Assembly (NCBI GenBank): GCA_000621405.1
Contig: JHYK01000017.1
Location: 1 to 64,000, forward strand
Length of the DNA stretch: 64,000 bases
Source of the DNA: Lachnospiraceae bacterium AC3007
Lineage (GTDB): Bacteria > Bacillota > Clostridia > Lachnospirales > Lachnospiraceae
Direction: 5' to 3'
Shown here: positions 1 to 8,548 of the stretch, one piece after another
How the letters are laid out: each line of letters opens with the position of its first letter
Position numbering within the stretch: the stretch's first letter is position 1
Notes under the pieces: generated by a model
The model's input: the letters and a program-made list of their open reading frames with translations, nothing else
Database searches by the model: none
What the model was told of the DNA's origin: nothing
Translations under genes and position numbers: made by a program

Positions 1-78
1 TGGGCTGCATAATAATCTAAAAAATGCAGCCAGAGTCTGACGACTCTTCCCTTGAATAAAGTGCGCTAACGCGCACAA

Positions 79-216
79 ATATCCTTGATCTGCTTGATTA
101 CAGAATAGCTGCCAGGAAACAACTGTCAACCCCAAAGCCGCTTCACGGTGCGCTTTGCGCAGGGTTGACAGTTGTTTCCTGGCAGTTATAGTAGTCAACA
201 AGCAGATCAAGGATAT
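79..216. repeat. Large interrupted palindrome with nested arms
   Basis: The outer arms 79-96 and 199-216 are perfect 18-bp inverted repeats. The inner arms 109-132 and 162-185 are perfect 24-bp inverted repeats. Bulges of about 12 nt separate the two stems. The apical loop (133-161) contains a further small GCGC-TTT-GCGC-type stem. Folded, this gives a hairpin of about 138 nt. It is much larger than a terminator. Confidence 0.8.
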
Positions 217-244
217 ATATGATGGCTACCACCATCAACATAGC

Positions 245-284
245 AAAAAGGTGATCACTGATTAAGTGACCACCTTTTCTTTTG
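245..284 (+). terminator. Rho-independent terminator-like hairpin
   Basis: A stem of about 14 bp with one G-U pair is formed by AAAAGGTGATCACT and its complement around a short loop, followed on the plus strand by a T-rich stretch (TTTTCTTTT). It would end a plus-strand transcript through the hairpin block, and the A-rich left flank makes it partly bidirectional. Confidence 0.6.
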
Positions 285-385
285 ATATTTTGTATATTTT
301 GCCTGTCTACTTGACAGACCCCTGATCAATTGCTGATTCGGTAGGCTTTTTTTATCGTTATACTGAGTTTCAAAACTAATCTCAT

Positions 386-668
386 TTTACGCCATTTTTA
401 CGCCATTTCGATATCGACTTTTATGTCTGATGCATCGACTTATATATTACATGAGACTTGCCAAGTCTGATATCCATTGACTTTTATAGATTTTTATAAA
501 ACTTACATGGATTTATGTTTTTGGACCAGAATCTGTTGTGCGATTCCGATTCCTAGTTTCATAATATTTCCTCCATGCCCGTATTTACGGGCTTTTTAGT
601 GTAATACAGTGAGGTTTTACACCATCTCTACACCATTGGGCGTAAATAGTTTACACCATTTACACCAT
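386..668. repeat. Short direct repeats beside recombinase remnant
   Basis: TTTACGCCAT occurs twice in tandem (386-395, 397-406). TTACACCAT or CTACACCAT occurs four times (617-625, 628-636, 651-659, 660-668), the last overlapping the recombinase stop codon. Repeats of this kind next to an integrase gene can be arm-type recombinase binding sites. That role is inference. The rest of 285-660 is AT-rich, with only the small ORF at 503-562. Confidence 0.5.
503..562 (-). CDS. Candidate 19-residue peptide ORF near integrase remnant
   Basis: A 19-codon ORF starts at an ATG preceded by a strong GGAGG Shine-Dalgarno at 7-nt spacing. A GCCCGTAAATACGGGC hairpin lies just upstream of the ribosome site. 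The product is short and basic at its end (begins MKLGIGIAQQ). It matches nothing I recognise. It may be the start of a gene truncated by rearrangement rather than a functional peptide. The good ribosome site is the only support for translation. Confidence 0.3.
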   Translation of the reverse strand: MKLGIGIAQQILVQKHKSM

Positions 669-1025
669 TCTAAGCGCTTCCGGTTCATTTTCCTCAAACT
701 GCTTTATAGCTTGATTTTTTGTGTCTTCAGTCACATGAACATATGTTTGCATCGCGACCATCAATGAGGCGTGACCAAGCAGTTCCTGTAAGGTTTTCGG
801 CTGTACCTCTCTCTCGATGGCTCGTGTTGCAAATGAATGCCTCAAAACATGCATAGAGATACGTTTAATGCCTGCCTCATCACATAATTTGTAAAGGTGC
901 GTATCGTAAGAGCTGTTCTTTGTTGGCATACCCTTACAATAGTTTAAAAACTTGAAATATACTACCATAATTCGGGGAATATCTCCACTCCGGCAGACAG
1001 AAGATAGTATTCGAAAAATATACAA
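660..1025 (-). pseudogene. Truncated tyrosine recombinase (phage/ICE integrase C-terminus)
   Basis: The last ~95 residues are the C-terminal catalytic part of a tyrosine recombinase. They carry the H-x-L-R-H box (HVLRHSFATR), the GHA segment of the second conserved His region and the nucleophile Tyr in MQTYVHVT. A full integrase is 350-400 residues, so the N-terminal arm- and core-binding domains and the first catalytic Arg are missing. The first ~30 codons of the open frame do not look like integrase, which places the break near 950-960. Repeats suited to recombinase binding lie downstream. It is probably the relic of an integrated element and inactive. Confidence 0.8.
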
Positions 1026-1038
1026 AGAGAAAGATATT

Positions 1039-1692
1039 TTATTCGATCCTCTGCAGGATCCCCGCCACGTCTATCCCAGGATGGGTGAGATACATACGGC
1101 AGATATCATCTGCAAGGGAGAGGCTTATGTTGCATGAACGGGCTATATCCTCTACGCTCTTTCCCTTGTCGGTCAGTTTCATGGCTTTTCTTATTATACT
1201 GTCAATATTCTTCGGGAAAGAGGTTGTATCCGCGCCCGAACCGGTATTATCTATTACGACTTTTTCAAAGCGTATATCCCCTCCGGTTATTTCAGCTATT
1301 GCAAGACTTATCTCCTGTCCGGGCTTTCTCTTCCCGCAGCATCCCGGATTGAACCATATCTGTCCGTCCTTCTCCACGCAGCTGTATTTGTGCGAATGTC
1401 CGTATACTATGACATCATAGCCGGACAGTTCGCAGTCTATCTTTCCTTTATTATGGATCATGAAGAATCTCTTACCGGACAGTTCGATCGAGGCTGTAAT
1501 CGGTAGATGCTCCGCCCAGTCTTTATCAGCATTCCCCCTGACTACCGTGACCGGGGCAATGGACTCCAGAGAATCTATGACCTCCCGGCTGTCTATATCT
1601 CCGGCATGAATGATATGATCCACTCCGTTCAGGGCTGCTTTGACCTCATCACGCAATAAACCATGCATATCTGATAATATGCCGACCTTCAT
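1039..1692 (-). CDS. YfcE/MJ0936-type metallophosphoesterase
   Basis: A 217-residue cytoplasmic phosphodiesterase of the calcineurin-like fold. All metal-binding motifs of the YfcE/MJ0936 family are visible: D8-x-H10 in SDMHG, GD (D32), GN (N54), H80, and GHSH (H99, H101). The family hydrolyses small phosphodiesters with two divalent metals, and the natural substrate is usually unknown. Residues ~155-217 form an extra helical tail, so the protein is longer than the usual ~160-180 residues. It ends 13 nt before the integrase frame and lies 13 nt downstream of a SnoaL-like gene on the same strand, so the two are probably co-transcribed. Confidence 0.85.
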   Translation of the reverse strand: MKVGILSDMHGLLRDEVKAALNGVDHIIHAGDIDSREVIDSLESIAPVTVVRGNADKDWAEHLPITASIELSGKRFFMIHNKGKIDCELSGYDVIVYGHSHKYSCVEKDGQIWFNPGCCGKRKPGQEISLAIAEITGGDIRFEKVVIDNTGSGADTTSFPKNIDSIIRKAMKLTDKGKSVEDIARSCNISLSLADDICRMYLTHPGIDVAGILQRIE

Positions 1693-1705
1693 ATCACTTT
1701 TTCTA

Positions 1706-2062
1706 TTATGAATATGTCTTCTCAGTCGGCTGTGAGAATTCGTTCCAGCGCTTTATCCTGCCGTCGGAAATCTCTATCACGGATACCCCGTCATATGAGG
1801 TCGAATTGCCTTCGTTATCCCTGTACTCGTAATACCAGACTACGGCTCCGTTCTCTCCTGCATCTATCACCTTCCTGATATCCCAGGCTGTGACGCTTCC
1901 TTTGGACATCCTGCTGTCGAACCAGTTCCGGATCTTCCCTATGCCCTCATGCGTGGCTCCTGTTATCTCGATGTATACGGCATCATCGGTAAAAATGTCC
2001 CCTAATGCCTCTCCATCCTTTGATCTTGCTGCGTTAAAGTATCTGTCTATCAGTTCCCACAT
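1706..2062 (-). CDS. SnoaL-like / NTF2-fold protein
   Basis: A 118-residue protein of the nuclear transport factor 2 / SnoaL-like fold. It begins WELIDRYFNAARSKDGE, followed by the typical 'LGDIFTDDAVYIE' strand and a C-terminal sheet ending in the RIKRWNEF strand. Members are small enzymes (isomerases, hydrolases) or ligand-binding proteins, and no specific reaction can be assigned. The start is set at 2062, where GAGGAGG precedes the ATG. An upstream in-frame start would add 27 residues without family similarity. Its 5' end faces the divergent surface-protein gene at 2199, so the two share an intergenic promoter region of about 136 bp. Confidence 0.75.
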   Translation of the reverse strand: MWELIDRYFNAARSKDGEALGDIFTDDAVYIEITGATHEGIGKIRNWFDSRMSKGSVTAWDIRKVIDAGENGAVVWYYEYRDNEGNSTSYDGVSVIEISDGRIKRWNEFSQPTEKTYS

Positions 2063-2198
2063 AGTTGTTCTCCTCCTCTGAATACTTGCGGTATTATGGC
2101 ATAAAACCTTATCGTTTGAAATAGCCTCAGAAAATGATATCATATATGGCAGTAGTTCGCTTGGTATTCTTTCCGGATTATCTTCAGGAGGTGTTTTT

Positions 2199-4073
2199 AT
2201 GTTGAAACTGAAAAGGTCAGTATTTAAGTGCGCTGCAGTTTTATTGACAGCTGCTGTGACAGCATCGATGCCTGTATGTACTTATGCCGATGCGCCGATA
2301 GAGGTTAATCCGTCCAACCCTTCAGTCACCGAAGGGGATGTGCAGACTTCTGTACATGTTGATACTCACGATTCGACCGGGGACAGCAATGTATCTGCTG
2401 TCATCGGAGATATATCAAGTTCCGACAGACAAAATGCACTGGAGATAATAGCACAGGATAACTATACCGCAACTGTCACAACAGGAAGCGTGACTGACAG
2501 CAGTTCCGGCGCTGCCATACAGATCAAAAACGGAGACCTGAACACAGGCTCGATCGGCGGAAATATAGATCTTACGGTAGGCGGGGATGCAGGCGGAGAC
2601 ATCGGTGTATACTCAAGCACAGTCAATAGCGGAAAAACAACATTAAACATAACAGGAGGCGTTACAGGTTATGGTTCTCTCTACGGTAACGGCATGTATA
2701 TCTCATCAAAATTCGGCGGAGAATCCGATCTTACGGTAGCAAGGGATATTACCTCAACCTATTTGATCGGAGCAGATCTGTCGGTCGATGGCGGAAAAAC
2801 AACGCTCAACGTAAACGGAAACATAAGCGGAGGCACCTGCGGTGCATATCTTTATTCGGTAAACGGCGGAACAAACAAGATCAATATAAATGGAGATGTA
2901 AGCGGCAGAGAAAGCATTATACCCGGGATAAGTCCGTCTCATACAGGTGGTATCCACGCTTATTCGGAAGGAGGAGTAAACAATGTCACTGTGACCGGTG
3001 ATGTGACAGGCGGAATAGATACCGGTATATACTCGAATACTAACGCCGGGACATCCACTATTTCAGTAAAAGGAAATGTAAGCGGAAAGGAAGCGGGTAT
3101 CGAAGCATATTCGGGACCAAATGCGAAGACGACAATAAAAGTGACCGGGAATGTCACCTCAGACAATACTGCCATAGTGACCGGCGGCAATTCGATCGGC
3201 AGCGTGGATATATATGTAGACGGAACAGTCACCGGAAGCGAAATAGGAATACAGGATACTACGGGATCGGAAGCAGGACTTAACAGAGTCAGCGTAACAG
3301 CGTGGAAGATCACGCCCAATGAAGACGGCTGGGTAGCCGGACGTACCGATCCCAATACAAGAGCATTAGTCCATGATGAAAATTTCGAGAAGAACAATAT
3401 CAGCTACATTATCAAAGTCGAACAGCCAAAAACCGGCGCCACGATAAGTCCTTCCAAGAAGCAGGCGCACGAGGGTGAGACTGTCATATTAAAGATCGAT
3501 CTTGATAACGGATATGTGGTTAAGGGAGCATACAGTGATGAAGGAAAGAGCGTTGCCATGCTCAAGGACCCTGTAACGGGTGATTACTACGTTGTAGTCG
3601 AAAAGGGCGGCGGAGTATATCTCTCGGTCACGCTTGAAAAGGCTCCTCCTGCACCAAAGCCTGAGCCCGAGCCGGAGAAAAAATCGGATTCTTCGGAATC
3701 ATCAAATGAAGATTCTCCTGTCGTCGAGGATTATATGACTTATTCTCTCAATGAGAACCTCGCAGCAGACATCACGGAATATATTACCCTGTACCTTATG
3801 AAACATCCGGGAGTTGAAGTAAAAGCCCAGTACGTCGACAGTATTTATCTTACTGCTGACAATCTCGAAATGATATTAAAACTGGCAAGGAACAAAGCCC
3901 AGACCCTCCACTTTGAGGCAGACGGAAAGAAATATGTCATGTTCATACCACCCCTTGACAGTGATCAGGAATATAATACCTGTCTTGCGGCATTGAATAA
4001 CCAGCCCGAAAAAAAGATCTCACTTACCGATATGGCGAAGCTTTTGGGATTCAGGTGTCAGGAAGAAAAATGA
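2199..4073 (+). CDS. Secreted repeat-rich beta-helix surface protein
   Basis: 624 residues. A signal peptide (basic start, hydrophobic core, cleavage near residue 31 after TYADA) precedes about 330 residues of short glycine-rich repeats of the form G-D-V-x-G. These predict a right-handed beta-helix. A conserved segment (VSVTAWKI to GGGVYLSVTLEKAP) follows, then a Pro-Glu-rich linker and a C-terminal domain of ~110 residues ending with KYVMFIPPLD. The last three parts reappear in the gene at 46532, so the two are paralogues. No LPXTG motif or transmembrane anchor is visible. A strong AGGAGG lies before the ATG. Extracellular adhesion or glycan binding is plausible but unproven. It is one of few plus-strand genes here. 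Confidence 0.7.
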   Translation: MLKLKRSVFKCAAVLLTAAVTASMPVCTYADAPIEVNPSNPSVTEGDVQTSVHVDTHDSTGDSNVSAVIGDISSSDRQNALEIIAQDNYTATVTTGSVTDSSSGAAIQIKNGDLNTGSIGGNIDLTVGGDAGGDIGVYSSTVNSGKTTLNITGGVTGYGSLYGNGMYISSKFGGESDLTVARDITSTYLIGADLSVDGGKTTLNVNGNISGGTCGAYLYSVNGGTNKININGDVSGRESIIPGISPSHTGGIHAYSEGGVNNVTVTGDVTGGIDTGIYSNTNAGTSTISVKGNVSGKEAGIEAYSGPNAKTTIKVTGNVTSDNTAIVTGGNSIGSVDIYVDGTVTGSEIGIQDTTGSEAGLNRVSVTAWKITPNEDGWVAGRTDPNTRALVHDENFEKNNISYIIKVEQPKTGATISPSKKQAHEGETVILKIDLDNGYVVKGAYSDEGKSVAMLKDPVTGDYYVVVEKGGGVYLSVTLEKAPPAPKPEPEPEKKSDSSESSNEDSPVVEDYMTYSLNENLAADITEYITLYLMKHPGVEVKAQYVDSIYLTADNLEMILKLARNKAQTLHFEADGKKYVMFIPPLDSDQEYNTCLAALNNQPEKKISLTDMAKLLGFRCQEEK

Positions 4074-4530
4074 TGGCTCCCATGCCATGAGATCGCCAGC
4101 ATAGTGATATCGTCAAACTGAGGCGCATCCCCTGCAAATGCATCGATGTCCTCCCTGACGTTCTTAAGAAGTTTCTCAGGCTCCGCCGTGTCTTCACGGT
4201 TGAGAGCCTCTATCATCCTGTCTGTTCCGAAGAGTTTTTTATCGGAGTTCGTCGCCTCTGTGACCCCGTCGGTATATACAAACAGGACATCGCCGGGATG
4301 AAGTTCAAACTCGTGCTGTTCGAAATCGCTTCCGGGCATCATAGCGACAGCGAAGGAATGCCTGTATTTTCATTGGCAACGCTGAATAACAGCATGAATA
4401 TCCTGGTGAGACCGTTTATGACCGGGTTGACAAATGAAATGCCTATAGACGAACTATAGGTCATCATATGGATCTCTTCTTTTCTGCGTATCTTTTCCGG
4501 ATCCGATTCCCGTCTGAAAATATTATTCAA
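4058..4530 (-). pseudogene. Decayed SpoIIE/RsbU-like phosphatase with internal deletion
   Basis: The 5' part (4339-4530) encodes ~55 residues matching the N-terminus of the phosphatase at 17692-19065 (FRRESDPEKIRRKEEIHMMTY against a near-identical start). The 3' part (4058-4360) encodes the last ~100 residues of a PP2C/SpoIIE domain, including YTDGVTEAT and the metal-binding FDD. About 300 residues between them are gone, and the two parts are in different frames, so no working enzyme can be made. It lies convergent with the surface-protein gene and overlaps its last 16 bases. It is probably a relic of the phosphatase family expanded at 10-19 kb. Confidence 0.85.
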
Positions 4531-4535
4531 ATTTA

Positions 4536-6707
4536 CTATACCTGCGAACCATGAGTTTTCCGTCTGTCTTTATCGTCACGGTAAAACTCTCTCTTCTCGT
4601 CATACATCCTGTTGTCCGCTTCTATCTTGCGGGATCTGTAGTTGGGATCACCGTCATCGGCATAAGAGTATCCCAAAGCCACATAATGACCCTTTTCTTT
4701 AACGATCGCCCTGAATCTTTCTATACTGTCTTCAAACTCCTGTCTGCTGTCATCATAGACATAGACTGCAAACTCGTCACCGCCCATCCGGTATACGTTC
4801 TTACGTCCGAATACTTCCGTCAGGCTTGATGACACGCTCTTTATGAGCTCATCTCCGGCTTCATGTCCCTCGCTGTCATTGACGCTCTTCAGTCCGTTGA
4901 TATCGCACATTACAAAACCGTACGGCCGTGAGGTATCAAGACTGTCCTGCTCAAATTTCTTTATCGCGCGCCTGTTGCCTACTTTTGTAAGAGCATCATG
5001 ATAGCTGTATTCCATGAGCCTTCTGTGATAATCCCTCATAGCCACGAGCTCGGATAAGAAGAACATGAGAAGACTGATTATCTCTGACACCTCTTCCATC
5101 ATCTCGGCAGGCGGATTGTCCACACCGAAGAAACCGATGTACTCGCCCTCAAGGACCAAAGGACCCGTGACGAGCGTCTGTATCTCCTGCGGCTTCAGCA
5201 CATTATACATGTTCTCGCTCACATCACGGTATTTTTCCAGATCATAGATCAGCACATGACCGCCTTTTTTGTATTCCTCATACCAGACATCTATGACTCC
5301 GTCGTACGGCAGTCCTTTGAGATTATCTATCTCAGGGGTGACACCTAAGGCGCAGTACTCATATGTATTGTCGAACGTTCCGTCCTTCATGTCTTCAAAG
5401 ATGTAGGCGCGGTCTGCATGGAGCTCCTCACACAGATACTCAAGGACTTTATTTATCTTCTCCTCCGGATCCATCGATCCCATGATGTACTGTAGCAGAT
5501 GGTTGACGAAACGGTCTCTCTCAAGAGATGATCTTTCCCTTGACCACCAGTCAAATATCTGGAAACCCATGAAAAGGAAAAAGACCACCAGTCCGAACCT
5601 GAACCAGCTTCCGTGTCCTATGGATCCCTTCTTAAAGATAATGTATCGGCCCATATCAACAAAGGAGGCCGCGACAAATATACCGACGCCGGCATAGAAG
5701 TAGCTCAAATGCGACGACACTGCCTTTTTACGGCAGTAGAGTTCGTTGCTTGCGATCATGACGACAAGCCATGTCAGCTGGGTCGCGTACGAGAAATAAA
5801 TGACGTAGAGCATGTTATGCATATCCATGCCAAACACTGATCTGGCGATCAGCAGCCATCCGCAGCATAAAACGGTGGTCAGCATGGAAAGATACAGAAA
5901 TACTTTTCTTCTATGTTTTGTTACGGAATAGACAAAACAGACTATGGGAAACCCTGCAAGATGCAGTACACCGTATACCATCTCTCTTGCTGCATAGGTC
6001 ATGCCCGTTAAAAGCTGGGGAATACCTGTATCACATAAGCTCCAGAATCCGAAAAGGATGGCTGACAGTCCGAGCGCCCATAACGCACGCAACCTTTTAT
6101 TTTTGCGGAACATCCCGAAATAGAACGCTATGATGACCACGCCGAATAAGATCATAAGGATGGAGAGATAGTATCCGATGATATTGCGCCTCATCGTGGA
6201 ATAGCGGTACAGTTCTTCGGAGCCGTACTGCATCTCATTTATGCGTCCGCCTTTTTTGTCGGCAAATGCCGACTCTCCTTCTATGCGTAACGTGCGGCCC
6301 TCATCCTTTGTACCGAGACCTATCATATGATAAGAGATACCGTCTCCGTTACCTGTGATATTCTCCTTTGTGTCAAAGGAATAGATGAGCGCATCATCGA
6401 CATATACTTTGAATCGCAGATTGCTGGTGGAAAAGTATATAGAGTCTGTCTCCAGCATGGTATCGGGAAGAGTCTTTGATATCACAAAGCTGCCGCCGAA
6501 CTTCCCGGCGCTGATCTCATCAGTATCTACATATCCTTCCGGATCCATCGTCCAGTCCGCCGTATAATCGCGCCCGGAGGCTTCCTTGTCGGCAAGCATG
6601 AATCCCTGCACATCGGCACTGAAAAAAACATGAAGGATAAATACAGCAAGGATCAAAAAGTATATGATAAGAATGGCTCTTATAAGTACGGAAGATTTTG
6701 ATCTCAT
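4536..6707 (-). CDS. Membrane GGDEF diguanylate cyclase with 7TM sensor and GAF
   Basis: 723 residues. An N-terminal membrane anchor is followed by an extracellular beta domain (about 35-180), a seven-helix membrane segment (about 180-390, 7TMR-DISM-like layout), a GAF-like domain (about 400-540) and a GGDEF domain (about 555-720). The catalytic GGDEF motif is intact at about 642-646, so it should make cyclic di-GMP from two GTP. The position of the RxxD inhibitory site reads GRKN, so product inhibition through that site is unlikely. No EAL, PilZ or other c-di-GMP partner lies in the window. The gene follows the phosphatase relic on the same strand. Confidence 0.88.
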   Translation of the reverse strand: MRSKSSVLIRAILIIYFLILAVFILHVFFSADVQGFMLADKEASGRDYTADWTMDPEGYVDTDEISAGKFGGSFVISKTLPDTMLETDSIYFSTSNLRFKVYVDDALIYSFDTKENITGNGDGISYHMIGLGTKDEGRTLRIEGESAFADKKGGRINEMQYGSEELYRYSTMRRNIIGYYLSILMILFGVVIIAFYFGMFRKNKRLRALWALGLSAILFGFWSLCDTGIPQLLTGMTYAAREMVYGVLHLAGFPIVCFVYSVTKHRRKVFLYLSMLTTVLCCGWLLIARSVFGMDMHNMLYVIYFSYATQLTWLVVMIASNELYCRKKAVSSHLSYFYAGVGIFVAASFVDMGRYIIFKKGSIGHGSWFRFGLVVFFLFMGFQIFDWWSRERSSLERDRFVNHLLQYIMGSMDPEEKINKVLEYLCEELHADRAYIFEDMKDGTFDNTYEYCALGVTPEIDNLKGLPYDGVIDVWYEEYKKGGHVLIYDLEKYRDVSENMYNVLKPQEIQTLVTGPLVLEGEYIGFFGVDNPPAEMMEEVSEIISLLMFFLSELVAMRDYHRRLMEYSYHDALTKVGNRRAIKKFEQDSLDTSRPYGFVMCDINGLKSVNDSEGHEAGDELIKSVSSSLTEVFGRKNVYRMGGDEFAVYVYDDSRQEFEDSIERFRAIVKEKGHYVALGYSYADDGDPNYRSRKIEADNRMYDEKREFYRDDKDRRKTHGSQV

Positions 6708-7012
6708 AGGCTCTCTCGTCTTACGGTCTGCGGGTATCTTTCATCATAACGAAACTCCGTTGTTTTTTCAACAACGCGTTATCATGCGGGATCTTCAACA
6801 GAAGCCGGCGGATCGGCCGGAGTCTCCGCAGAAACTGAAGGATCCTCCGTAAGTGTCAGCGCCTGCAAGAAGCGCCCCTCTGTCTTACACAAGACAGGGG
6901 GACGGTTCTTTTGTCTTGCCCCCAGTCTAGAAGAAAAGACCCGGCCTCTTCCGGATCGGGAAGCAGGTCGAGCCTTTATGTGATGGTGCTGTCTTTATTT
7001 CACCGTCTGTTG
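6708..7012. other. Intergenic stretch with gene-tail relic and hairpin
   Basis: No intact gene. A perfect 7-bp hairpin lies at 6758-6776. On the minus strand, codons ending at the TGA at 6782-6784 read ALTLTEDPSVSAETPADPP and then stop. This resembles the Pro-rich region that follows 'VSVALTL' in the surface protein at 46532, so it may be the relic of a third member. A REP-like half unit follows at 6891. The remainder up to 7012 shows nothing I can identify. Confidence 0.35.
6891..6920. repeat. REP-like half unit, variant A
   Basis: AAGACAGGGGGACGGTTCTT followed by TTGTCTT is the same unit that forms both arms of the palindrome at 41023-41092. Only one arm is present here. GGGGACGG-type units are widely dispersed in Clostridia genomes, often linked to REP-associated transposases. 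No such transposase is seen in this window. Confidence 0.6.
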
Positions 7013-7876
7013 TCAGTCATGGAAGATCAGGCTGAATGCGTAGCCTTCAAGGTTTATATTTGCTGTTACAGTTCCGTCAGAAGTATCGGTATCATTAAAT
7101 GTATGAGGATTACCGTTCCCATCAAGTCCGACTATGGCAAATGTGCGTCCGGCCTTGATGTACTGTGAGGGTATAGTAACCTTCATAGTTCCGTTCTTTA
7201 ATGAAGCATCCGCCTTTCCATCCTTTGTCAGATTAAATGTGAAAGCCTCGCTCCATCCTGCACTGGCACCGGCAAATACACTCTTTGCAACAGGACCCTG
7301 CTCCTGCCTGCCCATGCGATAAGTTCCGGGGAAAGCGGCTGCAGGAATGAAATAGCCTATGTTCATCTCATTGGGATTGAGTACCCATGAAGGGGTATCA
7401 TCTGATCCGCTGTCCTTCTTCTTATCACTCTTCTTATCGCTCTTCTTGCCATCGTCTTTCTTCTTGGATGAAGAAGATGAACTGGAAGTTGAAGAACTGG
7501 AGGAAGATGAATCTACTTTGAACCTGTATCCCGTATTATCTAACGGAGATACACCCATGCATGTTGCCGTCTTTCCGTCAACGGTCAATCTGGTGTTGGC
7601 AGTAACTCGGCAATTATGAGTATCTTCATCAGTTGGACCAAAGTAAGTCTGGGGTATCAGATCATAAGTATCATCTGATACCTTGATAACCTCGACTCTA
7701 GTATCGGCAGGAGTTGTGGTCGGATTCATAAGATCATTGCTATCAACTGATACGCTTTCAATATCAACATAATTAATGGCATAAACTTTGATCGTTGTTG
7801 CCAGCAAGATCAGTGTCATGATAGTTGCAATTACCATGATGATGTTTGATGGATTCTTTGCTAAGGATCGTTTCAT
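7013..7876 (-). CDS. Secreted or membrane-anchored protein with Ser/Lys-Asp linker
   Basis: 287 residues from the ATG at 7876, which follows GGAGG at 11-nt spacing; an upstream ATG overlaps that ribosome site. An N-terminal hydrophobic segment (about 12-33) is a signal anchor or signal peptide. An extracellular domain follows (about 35-120). Next comes a low-complexity linker (about 122-165), first nearly pure Ser and then Lys/Asp/Ser, and a C-terminal beta domain of about 120 residues. I recognise no family. The protein has a single pair of Cys and no sortase motif. It appears to be a single-gene unit, with the terminator at 8116 separating it from the gene upstream. Confidence 0.6.
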   Translation of the reverse strand: MKRSLAKNPSNIIMVIATIMTLILLATTIKVYAINYVDIESVSVDSNDLMNPTTTPADTRVEVIKVSDDTYDLIPQTYFGPTDEDTHNCRVTANTRLTVDGKTATCMGVSPLDNTGYRFKVDSSSSSSSTSSSSSSSKKKDDGKKSDKKSDKKKDSGSDDTPSWVLNPNEMNIGYFIPAAAFPGTYRMGRQEQGPVAKSVFAGASAGWSEAFTFNLTKDGKADASLKNGTMKVTIPSQYIKAGRTFAIVGLDGNGNPHTFNDTDTSDGTVTANINLEGYAFSLIFHD

Positions 7877-8115
7877 TTTCAGTATGACCTCCATATCTCT
7901 GAATTATTAAAACAACATACTATATCCTGTGCCAAAAAGCACAGTAAAACACAATAACATGTAAGAATAATACTTTTTTCCTACCTCCTGCACAAGCGTC
8001 ATGTTTCTGCCAATTGTGACAAATAACGTGGTTGCGGGTTTTATAACACGTGTGTTTTTACTATGTGAATTGAGACAGAGAGACGTTTTTTAATCACGTG
8101 AGCAGTTTTTTGATT

Positions 8116-8146
8116 GAAAAAGGCCCCTCCGGATCCGGAGGGGCCT
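8116..8146 (-). terminator. Rho-independent terminator for minus-strand transcript
   Basis: The 24-bp perfect palindrome 8122-8145 (GGCCCCTCCGGA and its complement) is followed on the minus strand by TTTTTC. It ends transcripts coming from the secreted-protein gene at 8549-10015 and the chimeric ORF. Confidence 0.85.
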
Positions 8147-8175
8147 GGTCTTGTTCTTGATCTTGTCTTACTTAT

Positions 8176-8499
8176 TCACCCGGCCACAGCCCGGCTTCTC
8201 TTTCTTACTACCTGCATTACGACGCCCGTTGCGTTTCCACCGATACGTAATGTAGCATCACCCATGATGAATCTGACAGATCTCTCTTTCATTCCGGTAA
8301 TATTATTTACACCGCTCTTTTTGCCGTTATATGTATGCTTCAGGTCGTCAATCACAACCTTGTTGCCGCCTATATCGAGATCATAATCACCCGAGACATA
8401 AGACCCGTTTTTCTGTCTCTTGAGAAAGACTATTCCGACTCCCTTCAGTATCGTAGGACAATTAAAGGGGGGGTATGCGGAATTACCTGTGGGTGACAT
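8176..8499 (-). pseudogene. Chimeric ORF: copied secreted-protein segment joined to TRAP tail
   Basis: 107 codons built from two duplicated pieces. 8221-8468 is a copy of 9332-9579, inside the neighbouring secreted-protein gene, with 4 mismatches in 248 bp and no gap. 8176-8228 is a copy of 37296-37348, the 3' end of the TRAP permease gene (VVMQVVRKRSRAVAG, then stop), with one mismatch in 53 bp. The copies overlap in CGACGCCCG, a 9-bp microhomology present in both parents, and the reading frame is kept through the join. There is no convincing ribosome site before the ATG and no signal peptide, so expression is doubtful. Confidence 0.85.
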
Positions 8500-8548
8500 G
8501 AAAATTTGATTCTGTTTTCATTTAGAACCATCCCTCTGTCTAATATTT

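Larger units (their letters stand above)
3..284. other. Structured non-coding block of consecutive hairpins
   Basis: I see no coding region here. Five inverted repeats follow each other: 3-10 with 24-31, 33-38 with 43-48, 61-66 with 71-76, a large nested palindrome at 79-216, and a terminator-like stem at 245-284. Such density suggests a structured RNA or a DNA site processed as single strand, for example a mobile-element end. The neighbouring recombinase remnant favours the second. I do not recognise the family, and the block may begin left of the window. Confidence 0.55.

Noticed and set aside
2199-4073. The repeats as a CRISPR-like array or tandem DNA repeat
   Set aside because: The repeats are imperfect at DNA level and keep the reading frame; they are protein repeats of a beta-helix.
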